Positions 39,251 through 50,300 of a DNA stretch of 64,000 nucleotides are shown piece by piece; the first letter of the stretch is position 1; each line of letters starts with the position of its first letter. The notes beneath the pieces are model-generated. The model had not been told where the DNA came from and did not search any database. It saw nothing but the letters and a program-made list of their open reading frames with translations. The translations under genes were made by a program, and so were the position numbers. Source of the stretch: Cotesia glomerata (taxonomy: Eukaryota > Arthropoda > Insecta > Hymenoptera > Braconidae); contig NC_058158.1 in the NCBI RefSeq assembly GCF_020080835.1, positions 32,010,305 through 32,074,304 of the forward strand, in the 5' to 3' direction.

Positions 39251-39410
39251 TCGTCAAAGTACAGTTTTTGAAAAAAATATATTTTTTTTTTAATTTTTCG
39301 AGCAAACCGCCAAAAGTAGGAAGAAAAAAGGACTCGACTCATAAAAAAAAGTTATTCAACCAATATTTAATGAATTTACAGCTATTTTTATACCGAAAAC
39401 GTAAGAAATT

Positions 39411-41499
39411 TGTAACAGGGAAAAATCGAACTTCCCGGGTCATTATCGGTCTCGATAATTGACGCACGGTAGGTAAGTGGTTTTCCTTACTTTTCGATTT
39501 TTTGACAAGAGTTTCGACTTGTCACCGGGCGTGCTAATCAAGATTCCCCAACTACTGTTCCCGGAAAATGAAGCGGGGCGTAACAATAGGAAAGTTCGAG
39601 AGCCTGAGCTGGAGGGTTATAAAAAGAGCGAGCACTGAAAACATCGAGGCTTTTTTTCCCTTCTGGAAGCCAGTGGCCTTTGCCTTTTGTGAATCAGTGA
39701 CCTTGTTGAGATTAGATAAGTCAAGAGAAGTGCAGTTTTGAACTGCCGTGACGATAGAAAAGCAACTACTGAGGAGTTGGTTATTACGGTATTTGGAATT
39801 GGACAAGATCCCTGACCGGAAGCTAACATAGTGGTTTGAGACGACAAGACGCTCAAGCTTTGGCGTGAGCCAAGCCAAGTTGGACCGGGGTATCAGTCTG
39901 TCGTTGATAAAACAATACTGAGTCTCTAGGTATTTTCGGATTAATTTAGCCAAAATTGATTATTAATTTAATTAAGAGGCTGAAATAATTTAAATTAATT
40001 TCTCGAGCGGTCATTTTTATATTAGCAAGTTTTGTAATTTAGAGATTCATGCGCCAAGTGTCATTTAGCTAGTTTTGTTATTGGATATTTATTTTAAAAA
40101 GATCGTGAGATTAATAGTTTATTTGTGAATTTACTGTAGATAATTTAATCAGTAATTGGTATTATAGGCCTGCTGGCTATAATGAAATTAATTTAGTTAA
40201 TAATTTTCGGGATATAAAGAAAAAGTAAATTTGAATAAGAAAATGATAATGCGTAATTAAAGTCAGTGAAGAAGGTCATTCTAGAATGTAATGTAGTTAA
40301 GAGTTGTATTAGAGATCAGCTTAGGATTCGGAATAGTTGATGCTTTAGAATTTTGTCAGTAGGAAGATTAAATTTAGTAAAATCCTGTAATGAAAGTTCA
40401 GTAAGAATTTATTAATTGAAAATATTAGTAGAAAATTTAGTAAAGTGAACTAGTACAGAAATTTGAGTGATTATGTGTAATAATGTAGTAAGATTTATTT
40501 GCAGTAGAACAAGTGTTGACGTAAAATTTAGTAGATTACGATAGTATTGTAGAAGTTTTGGAAAATTAAATTTCAGGCCGGTGGATAAATGTAATTGAAT
40601 TGTTTAAAGATTAGAAAGTTAACTTTAAATCAATTATTAAATAATTGAGTTGAATTAAGGATAATTTATTCAGATAGAATTCGATAAAGAAAAATTTGGT
40701 GAATTTGGTAAAATTTAGTTAATCTGGAGATTTAAAATTTATTTTAAAGGAAAATTGGATTTAAAATTCTTTATTTAAGAAAATTTGAAATGAAGTTAAC
40801 GCGTTCAGGTGGATGATTTTATATGGAATTGAATAAGATTATATAGTGGTATTCCAGGCTCAGGTGGGCGAGGTTGTTTATGGCCAGAAAAATTAGTTCA
40901 GATAATTGAATAATTAAGAAGTTTTTATTGGGTAAAACATGTTGTTTGTTATTCCGTGGGTGGACGAGGGTTTAAGAAATTAAGAATCTAGTGCGTAATG
41001 GTCTCTGGTTAGAGATTTACAAGTTGGGAATCTGGGTAGCAAATAATGCTCTATAGATTGAATTAGGAAATTGGGATAGATGCGTAATGGATGCTATGTG
41101 TGAGAGTTAAGAAATTAAGAAGAATAGATAAGCCAATGATGATCTATAGTTGAAAGAATTTAAGGATGATATTTAGTTATAAAGTTTTGGCAGAAAGAGT
41201 GCCTGCGTGTGAGAGGTCCTCACAATTAAGTAATTGATAAGGTTAATTTTTAAAGGAGTAATATTATTAAGGAATTTTGTTAAAATAAAATTGTTTATAT
41301 TGAATAAATAATTAAATTGTTAATAATTGTTGTTTTCCTCAGTATTAATTTTTCAGCCTTTCTCAGCTTCTATAGATGACCCGATCTTTTCACTTCTCAT
41401 GCTCCCCGGTTTCTGGGACACCGAGTATAAAACATCCCAGTGGCGCCCTTTTCAAAGAGGAAAGGGGTGACCAATTGGACAGAGACTATGCCCGTTACA
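39411..41499 (+). mobile_element. Solo LTR of an LTR retrotransposon
   Basis: The unit starts TGTAACAGGG and ends GCCCGTTACA. It is flanked by the same 4 bases, AATT, at 39407-39410 and 41500-41503. TG...CA ends with a short inverted TGTAAC/GTTACA pair and a 4-bp duplication fit a retroviral-type LTR integration (Ty3/Gypsy or related). At 2089 bp the LTR is long. A candidate TATA (GGTTATAAAAAGAGC) near 39617 supports + orientation. No internal coding region is present, so it is best read as the product of LTR-LTR recombination. One caveat is that a TGGCGCCC string, which resembles a primer-binding site, lies inside the right end at about 41445. Confidence 0.8.
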
Positions 41500-42166
41500 A
41501 ATTGAGTGACCACTAACTCTTAATGTTATTTAGATTCATTTTTTATTTTCATTACCATTATATTTCCCTACACTAAGAATTTTTTAAAATCATTATGATT
41601 TCTCACTCATAATAACTATTAAAACACACATATAAATTAATAAAAACTACAAGAATAAAATTGTAACATAGATCTTGCAATTTTTCATCATTTCTGTCGT
41701 TTACCAAAAAAATAAAAATGAAGATTATTTAATTTTTTGTAACAAAATTGTCAACTTTTGTCAACTTTATTCACGCCAACTTTGTATAAATAGAAATCAT
41801 TCTTTGAAAAATTGCACCAAGCAGTCCCGAGATGGCATATTCTAACATTGCTCTAGTTAATTAGCATGATATTACCGTCTCTATTGTCTTTGTTGACAAA
41901 TTTCATCCTTTATGACATACCTAACCTCAAAATAATTTTCTCATTGTTTGTTGTATTAAGTGATTAATCTGAGAATCAATTGACGCTGATACTAAGACAG
42001 AATAAGCCAATTTTTTAATAAACTATACTCAAATTACTATTTTAATATCAATTTTTTGCTGTCACTTGTGTTTAATGGTATATATCGTATTCAAATTAGT
42101 TCTTGATAGTCTTCAGTATTTATTTGATTACATTTCATTAACTTTTTAACCTAACTATTGTTCATT
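41500..42166. other. Intergenic, unassigned
   Basis: This is AT-rich DNA between the LTR and the next decayed gene. The last 60 bases (ACCTAACTATTGTTCATT before the ATG at 42167) would be its 5' flank. Nothing else was recognised. Confidence 0.4.
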
Positions 42167-43953
42167 ATGACTGAAGTAATTGGTAATAGGACATATAACT
42201 ATTTAGTTGGCTTTCAAATTAAAGAATTTAATTGTTATAAATTACCTACTTATCGTGACGTTATTAATTTATTTATGTATAAACATTTGACGTCAAAATT
42301 GACTATACGTATCAGTACTACCGAAGCTATCGATGAATTAGAGGCTATGTGGGATAAAATTGGAATTCCCACGACACTGAAATGAAATAGTATTCGGAAA
42401 TTTGAAAAGTTTCATGACGATTACAAAGACATTAAGAATCTCTCAGACAATCAAAGCACAAAGTGGAAAATTTCTGTAAATCAATTGAACAAATTGTCTG
42501 ATAATGCTGACATTATTTCGATAGAATATCTGGGTGATTTTTTACAATTATTTTTAGAAGAATGTCGACAAAATGATGGCAATAAATGTTTACCATTAAT
42601 ATCTAAGTTAAACGAAAATGCAATAGTATTTTCTGATCAATCAGTTTTGCAAGATATACAGGATGAAATACAAGATGAAAATAACAACATTGAATTTAGT
42701 AAGTATAGAATTCTATTCACACTGATGATTGAATTGTCATTTCTGCATTCATAATAATGAATTTATCCTATTGTCATATTAAATTTCACACTTTTTGGCA
42801 TTCATTTTTGCGATTTTTAGTACATTCTGTCGTCATATCCTTAGAATATTGAAAAAGTGTAGAATTTTATTTTTGTTAAATAGACAAGTTAAAATATGAC
42901 ATCGGTACTGAAGATGTTATAATTAAAGATATCTTAGACGAAAAAAAAAATACTCTACTACCCTTCATCGAAGATCATCTACAGGTAAAAATATTGTACA
43001 GTTTTTTACTAATGGAAAAAATTATTGCTATTTTGTGCTTTGTTTCTCTCACTGAGTAAACAATTTTTATATTTTAATATTAACGACATTTCATTTTTTA
43101 CAGAATCGAACTTCAAGAGATGACTATCATGAACTTTTGACGTTGAGCTACATTTTTTTAGGAGGTGTACCAAACAAAGGTATAAAATTTAGAGCTCCTG
43201 GTGCTATGCATCATGCTCGTTGGCTATCGAAAGCTATCTATAGTTTAAAAATATATATGTTCAGAGAACAATTTCACGTCAACCATTCAGAATGGTTAGC
43301 TTTACGAGAAGTTTGCTTATTTATTGTTTTTTTTTTTTTATGTTGAAGCATGGTTTGTAGCAACAAGTGCTATTGAAGCTCCGTATCATGACTTAAAACT
43401 ATTTCAAAATTTATTAGAGTATAAAAAAGATCACCAAAAAGTTGCATAAGCTGCTTTAGAGAAACTTTCCAAGCATTTGTGGTACTTAAACGAGAATCTT
43501 ACAGGCTTGGCGCTTTTTGATCAAAAACTATCCCGAGAAGAAAAATTAAAAATACTTGATTCTATTAAAAACAAAAAATCGAGCAATAGTAAATATCCTT
43601 GATTTACTTTAGACAGGAAAAAGCTTGAAATAATGTCGTCTAAAAGTATAAGTGATTTTGTGACTCAAGAATCTCTCACTATTTTTGATAAGTTTAATTT
43701 GACGTGTGAATTTTTAGACATCGACCCTGATTTGTGGGAAACAGATCAAGAATACATTACTTGCTGCGAAACTTTCAAAAAACTACGTGTTGTTAATGAT
43801 ACTGCCGAACGATTTGTTAGACTCATTGAAAAATTTAACGGGTTTGGTACATATGATGAAGATCAGAAACAATATTTATTATTAATGGTTCAACAATGTA
43901 GAAAAGACTTTCCAACATGCGCCAAAAAACTATATTCAGCTTTAAATTCTTGA
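42167..43953 (+). pseudogene. Decayed intron-containing gene of an unnamed repetitive family
   Basis: A long + strand coding trace runs from MTEVIGNRTYNYLVG to a C-terminal KKLYSALNS. It has normal-looking introns at 42701-42883 (GTAAGT...AAATAG) and 42987-43102 (GTAAAA...TTACAG), so it was a genomic gene and not a processed copy. It is broken by an in-frame TGA at 42383, a frame change in a T-run near 43328-43341, a TAA near 43447 and a TGA near 43600. Recognisable blocks are LGGVPNKGIKFRAPGAMHHA and, near the end, VVNDTAERFVRLIEKFN. I recall similar blocks in many uncharacterised arthropod and cnidarian proteins, probably transposon-related, but I cannot name a domain. Earlier parts are Asn/Asp-rich and helical. 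A dead copy is most likely. Confidence 0.65.
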
Positions 43954-44149
43954 TGTGTTTTCAATAACATTAGTAATTATTTGAAATTTATTAACTTGTT
44001 TTTTATAACTATTTAGATGTTTATCACATTTCAAGCATTTTACTAAATAACGTAACCTTCTGTATATTTTGATTAAATTTTTGTTGCTTTTTTATGAATT
44101 CATGTGTTGTTTTTGTATTCATTATGAGTAAAAAATCATACTAATTTTA

Positions 44150-44690
44150 AAAACGTTCTTAGTGTAGGGAAATCTAATGGTAACGGTGAACCAGTGCGAG
44201 TTACACAAAAAAACTCTAAGGCTATTTTGAAGAGCGTGAAATTCCCCACAAGGTCCATCAAAGCGATTTGCAATATTGTAAAAGCCGGGTAAGCATTAGA
44301 AATTTGAGAAAAAAAAATTTTTTTTACAGGCATTTTAAATGGTAAAACTTTAAATTTTTATTGTAAGTACTTAAAATTATTATTAAGAGCTCAAACTTAG
44401 TAAGAATTTTTTTTTCTATATGTAGATTAATATTTTGCATGAGCACCAAAAAAAAAAAAATTTGCGGAAATGAACCACCCTAATACACACTCACACACAC
44501 ACACACCCACACCCATACATACATACAGACATACAGACACCACCGCGGGAATAGTCAGGGAAGCTTCCTAGGACCTCAAAACGTTGAGATCTGATGAAAA
44601 CTCGATTTTCGAGAAACGGGGTAAAAACAATAACTTCCCGATTTTTGAAAATTTTCAATTTTCTTAGCGGGAAGTTAAAAAACTTATAAA
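44150..44690 (-). repeat. Inverted composite copy of the two interspersed repeats
   Basis: Read on the minus strand this piece begins AACTTCCCGCTAAGAAAATT (as in the TIM23 intron copy). It continues through GTTTTTACCCCGTTTCTCG and an (GT)n/(TG)n tract, then runs on into the segment found at 38930-39250. It therefore shows that those two segments belong to one element, at least 540 bp long. Confidence 0.65.
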
Positions 44691-44727
44691 AATGAATTGT
44701 TTTTATGTTGTGATTCACGTGATCATC

Positions 44728-45066
44728 AAGTCAAATGTAAGGAGCAATTTTTAATTTTTGCTACTCCCAAGAATTTAAATAAATTGAGCTCATGTGATCG
44801 TTGGTATACTGATGGGACTTTCTGAGCTGTACCTACAATATTTTATCAAATTTACTCAATACACGGACTGATAAGGAGTAAAATAGTTCCTTTGGTATAT
44901 GTGCTCATCACCGGTAAATCAAAGTTAGCATATATCAGCATTCTTCGTAAGTTATGTGAACTTGAGCCCCGTTTAAAACCCCAAATCATTATGGCGGACT
45001 TTGAATTAGCTTTTATGGCAGCTGTTAAGAAAGTTTTCCCAGATTATGATGTTAACCTTGTGGAAA
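44728..45066 (+). pseudogene. MULE-type transposase fragment
   Basis: The + strand reads EQFLIFATPKNLNKLSSCDR, then RWYTDGTF, an in-frame TGA at 44821, then the segments VPLVYVLITGKSKL, LELEP-like CELEPRL and QIIMADFELAFMAAVKKVFP. The first catalytic Asp region (YTDGTF) and the MADFE motif are typical of the MULE transposase domain as found in FLYWCH/MULE proteins of insects. Both ends are missing, so it is an old fragment. It abuts the interspersed repeat to its left. Confidence 0.75.
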
Positions 45067-45330
45067 TATTTCTCTGAAAAAACTCTGAAAAGTCTCTAGA
45101 AGTCTGAATTAGACTTTTTGAAAGTCTTTCTTTCTCTGAAAAGACAGAAAAGTCTTACTATATCTGAATAACTCTGGCTAAGTCTGACAAGCTCTGAAGA
45201 AGTCAAATATTCTCTGAAATTTCGGACTTTCAAGAAGAGTTATAAAGACTTAGAAAGACTTTTTCAGATTTATTTTATCAATAATTAACACATAACAGAA
45301 AGACTTTTTCAGAGTTTTGAAGTGTGAAAA
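45062..45330. repeat. Low-complexity repeat of AAGTCT/AGACTT units
   Basis: About 270 bases consist mostly of variants of TCTGAAAAAGTCT and its complement AGACTTTTTCAGA, in both orientations. It is a degenerate foldback or satellite-like tract immediately after the MULE fragment. Confidence 0.6.
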
Positions 45331-45751
45331 AGACTTCTTACCTAAAACTTGTTTAGTTAACTAAAATTATTCTAGTAAAAAATAGCTTTGCTATAATGTA
45401 GTAAATTAAAAACAATTATATTTTTTTAATCGCAAGTTTTATTGAATTAAAAAATATTATTTAATAATAATTTTTTTTTAGTGACATAATATTATAATAC
45501 TTTTTACTATAAAGATGTTCTTTAAATACTAAACTTAGTAACACATATATTTGAATTCTCAAAACTACATAATAATAAATTATTATTTATAAACTATTCT
45601 AAAAATTTAAGCTTAAAAATATTTCTATATGATCCTACAGAAAATTACAAAAATAATATTACGATGAAAAATAAAAATTTTCACGGAAACTTTCGCTATA
45701 CCGATTCTCAAAGCAGTTGACACTCGACCAAAATCAATACACTTCACTCAG

Positions 45752-46018
45752 CACTGATAGACGGATTTCTTAACATTTAAGAAGATTTCTTTGTCTTTAA
45801 GAAATCATTTCTTAAACATCATTTCTTAGTATTTAAAAAATATTTCTTTGTATTTAAGAAATATTTTTTAGTATTTAAGAAATATACATATTTCTTTGTA
45901 TTTAAGAAATATTTCTTAAATACAAATAAATATTTTTTAAATACTAACAAATGATGTTTAAGAAATGATTTCTTAAATACAAAGAAATCTTAAATGTTAA
46001 GAAATCCTTCTATCAGTG
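45752..46018. mobile_element. 267-bp foldback MITE built of TTTAAGAAAT units
   Basis: Left end CACTGATAGACGGATTTCTT and inverted right end CACTGATAGAAGGATTTCTT begin arms that pair for over 100 bases to a centre near 45890. The arms are made of TATTTAAGAAATATTTCTT-like units, so the single strand would form one long hairpin. No target duplication is obvious. Confidence 0.75.
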
Positions 46019-46314
46019 TGGTGAAATAAAAGTAATTTTATTAATTCATCTTTATCTAACTTAAAAATAAAATAAAAGAGCAGAGTAAGCATCTTTTAGC
46101 AAGTTTTCTTCCTAATTAAAAGCAGACGCAGAAAAAAAAAGTAAGTCGTTCTAAAAGGGAAATGGTATTATAATTATTGATAGATTACACAGTTAGAAAA
46201 TGTATGGTTGAAATTCTACATTTCGGCAATAGTTAAATATCTAGACAAACTTTTAATATATTCTTAAAGAAAATTAAATACTTAAAAACATAAATTTTCA
46301 AAAATTCATTCCTG

Positions 46315-46573
46315 CACGGAAAAAATGAAACACGACTGGTTCTCGGCACGAGACTCAGTCGTGCAGAAAATGGAAGAAAATGAGTTTACACCAGACTGAG
46401 TCGTGTGCCCACCCGAATGAGTCTAGGCAGCACATAACTGAGTCCTGTGTTGCACTAGACTCATTCGGTGCGCACACGACTCAGTCTGGTGTAAACTCAT
46501 TTTTCTTCCATTTTTTCTGCACATGATTGAGTCTCGTGCCGAAAACGAACCAGTCGTGTTTCATTTTTCCGTG
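46315..46573. mobile_element. 259-bp foldback MITE with CACGGAAAAA ends
   Basis: The arms begin CACGGAAAAAATGAAACACG and are reverse-complementary for about 100 bases (including GGCACGAGACTCAGT and GAGTTTACACCAGACTGAG). The loop is AGGCAGCACATAACTGAGTC. The GC content is clearly above its surroundings. It is non-coding and lies just downstream of the BEN gene stop codon. Confidence 0.8.
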
Positions 46574-46745
46574 TGTTTGAAAGTTATTTAAGATTAAAAT
46601 TGAAATCGTGATGCGGTATATTAATTTAAAAAAAAATATCTCAATCAGTTCAATCTTGAAAAATAACAGCTTTTTGAAAACGAATAGAAAAATCTTTTCA
46701 TAAGTTAAAAATTTGGTTTGTGGGGTATAAAAATTTCTGGAAATT

Positions 46746-47184
46746 TTAGAAAATACTATCGATAGGGTACATAACAGATGAATAAGTTACAGCTAAATTC
46801 AGTACGGTTGGGTTAAGGTTGTAAACGTCGAACTGTTTTTTAGAACTTTGAATGGCTCTGTCTAGATATGTGTTCATCGCCTTTATATGGAAATTGATAA
46901 CTTCTTTGGAAAAATTACGCTCTTTTAAAAAATGCCGATAATGTATAGATAGTAGTTCTACTTTTCTAGCATCTAATTTTTCACGGTCACTTGTATTCTT
47001 TTGTTTCCGAACGACTAGTTTTGAAATTGCATTTAGTCCCCATATTGCATGCGACATAATCTTTATAAACTTAGAAGGCTCAGTTCCATCAAATGCATTC
47101 CGGGATTCTGAGCTCGGTATATAAATATCGTCTCCAACATGAAACATATTATTTTCAAGATAATTGTAGGGATTATAACGGTCA

Positions 47185-47250
<66 letters not shown>

Positions 47251-47252
47251 GG

Positions 47253-47339
<87 letters not shown>

Positions 47340-50300
47340 TTGTTGTTGTTGTTGTTGTTGCTTTCGATAATGAGCTATTTTCAATCTTAATTCTTGATTT
47401 TGGCGTTTTAAATTTGCAATTTCCTCGTCCTTCTTTCGATTGTCCTCTAATAGTCCCGGCACCAATGGATTTGAGTCAACATTCTGAAAATGACATACAT
47501 TGATTGAGTGATGTTACGAAATTTATCGCTTAATAATCGAAGTAATAAGTATAAACAAAATATTATATGAGAATCGATATTAAACTTACCGCAATATTTG
47601 CTAAAATGGGTCGGCTGTGATTTTTATCTTTATCTTTTGATATTGTTGGTGGATTCTGCGAAAATAACATTGTCATTAAAAAAAAAAAATATAGTAGATT
47701 TCACCCCTAGGGAGGGAAAGTAAAAATGTCTCAGATCGCATGTTATAGTCAACCGAGGCGAAGCCGAGACGTTTCTGATCTGAGACGTTTCTAACTTTCC
47801 CATCTTAGGGCTGAATATTATTTTGTTGTCCTTTGGGCGAAAAGCGACAACTTAGTTTAGCGCAGCGGGAGAAAAGTTGTCACTTTTCGCCCGGAGTGCA
47901 ACAAAACAATATTAACGTTTTTTCTCACTCATTATAATTTCCCATTATATGAATAAGAGTTTAGTGTTTATGTTATTTTTTATTTTTACGAATGTACATT
48001 TTAAAGATAAATTGATCATTATTTTTGTCCGTTTTAGAAGCAAAGTTTACAATTGAACAAATTTACTGAAAATGTGTTTACTCAAAAGCATACAAAAGCT
48101 ATTTATTTCAGCTTGAGAGCTCAAAATAATACACAAATTGTATTTATGAGCTCGAAAACGTCATAAGTGCAATTTCAAGCGTTGAGGTATAGAATTGGCA
48201 GGAAGTTGCAGAGATGACCTTCAGGGTCAACCATTTTCCTAATTTTTATTTTTGTTTTCAATTTATTTAATTCAAAGATAATGAGAACTTTATCACATTT
48301 TTAATAATAATATTGAACTATATTTCTCAATATTTATTTTATTCTATAAATCATCACCCAGACGTATGCCATCTAAGACAAATTGTTGATATATATAAAC
48401 AGGTAAAAAGTTAACTTGACTCAAGAAAAAATTTTGAACTAAAAATATCACTTTTAATAGTTTGATCAACAAAGCAAGTAAAATTGATTTGAATTAGCAA
48501 AAATTTCTCGGATCAAGAATTTTTAACTTGACTCAAGATGATTGAACTCTTCAAAATGATATTCTTGCTTCATTAATTTTTTTTGAATCAAGTTATTTTT
48601 TATCAGTGCATGATTATAAAGAAAATTGCAATTTAGATATGCGGAGAAAATAATCATTAGAATAATTATGTAGATTTACATTAACTTTAATCTACATTGC
48701 TCTCTGGTCATCTTATAATCGGAGAAAATTTTGAATTTGTTCGTAAACTATAATATATCTTTTCATGGTTGCGAAAATTGCAGACTAATTTAATATGCAA
48801 TTTGATATTTTATATTTTAACTAGCAGTTCACCCCGGCTTTGCACGGGTATTTAAAAAAAATTTCAACATTAATTATGATGTCATATAGCCTATGTTACT
48901 GGGGATAGTGTAGCTTCTCAACAGTGAAAGAAATTCGTTTCGGAGCCTATTCGATGCAAACAAACAAACAAACAAACAAACAAACAAACAAACAAACAAA
49001 CAAACAAGCAATCAAATCTTTCCTCTTTATAATATTATTGTATTATATATATATTATATTATATTATATTATATATATTATATTATATATATTTTTTATT
49101 ATATTATATTATATATTAAGGTGTGCCAAAATGTAACTTCCTCGATGGACCTCTTAAAATTGGAATTTTGAGTTCCGCTTTTAACATGAGTTGTGTTTGG
49201 GCATTTCCTGACATATTTTTGGCGTAGAAGGATTTGTTTGATTTTTATAGAATTTTTATTAGGAGTTTCGTTAAGCCATTTATTCTAGAATTTAAAAATT
49301 TCAAAATTTAGCCGAACTAAACTCCTGTTTAAAAATTCTACAAAAATCAAATAAATCCTTTACGCTCAAAATATGTCAGGAAATGCCCAAACACAACTCC
49401 TGTTAAAAGCGGAACTCAAAATTTAAATTTTAAGAGGTCCATCAAGGAAGTTACATTTTGGCACACCCTATTATATATATTATATTATATATATTATTTT
49501 ATATTATAAGTATAGAAGTATAGATATATTTATAAATATTACATAGATGCATGTATGAAAAATATATCAAAAAGCATGTGGGTACTCAAATGAAAGCTCT
49601 TGATAAGTGTTAAATCGGAATAAGCTTATATCTTAAAAAATGTCACTCATTCAAATATTACATTGTATTTTGTGAATTATTGATATTCTTAAAGATATTA
49701 GCTTATTCTGATGGTACACCCATCGAAACTATTGACATTTTTGAAGATATAAGCCTACCTCGACATTGCATTGAGACCTTACATTTGAGTACCCACATTA
49801 ATTCTTCATATATTTTATAAACTTATATATATTTATATATGAAAATGCATGTGGGTAGTAAAATGAAAGCTCTTGATGAGTGTAAAATTGGGATGAACTT
49901 ATATCTTTAGAAATGTCAATAATTAAGAAATTATAGTGTATTTTGTGAACTATTGACATTTTTAAAGATATAAGCTCATCCCGATGTTACGGTCATCGAG
50001 ACCTTTTATTTGAGTACTCACATCAATTTTTCATATATTTTACTTGCAGTCCATCCTGGCTTTGCACGGCTATTTAACAAAAATTTCAACATTAATTATG
50101 ATGTTATATAGCCTATGTCACCCGGAGATAGTGTAGCTTCCCAACAGTGAAAGAATTTTTCAAATCGGTTCAGTAGTTTCGAAGCCTATTCGATGCAAAC
50201 AAACAAACAAACAAACAAACAAACAAACAATCAAATCTTTCCTCTTTATAATATTAGTATAAAAGTATAGATTTAATATCAAATGTGTAGAAAAAGTGCG

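Noticed and set aside
47093..47503. Long + strand open frames of poly-valine and poly-leucine
   Set aside because: They are antisense readings of the CAA glutamine array of the BEN gene.
48924..49136. Open frame with repeated TNKQ
   Set aside because: It is a reading of the (CAAA)n tail and ATATT simple repeat of the LINE fragment.
49575..50030. CRISPR-like or satellite array
   Set aside because: There are only two units, each a foldback with inverted ends. They are transposon copies.
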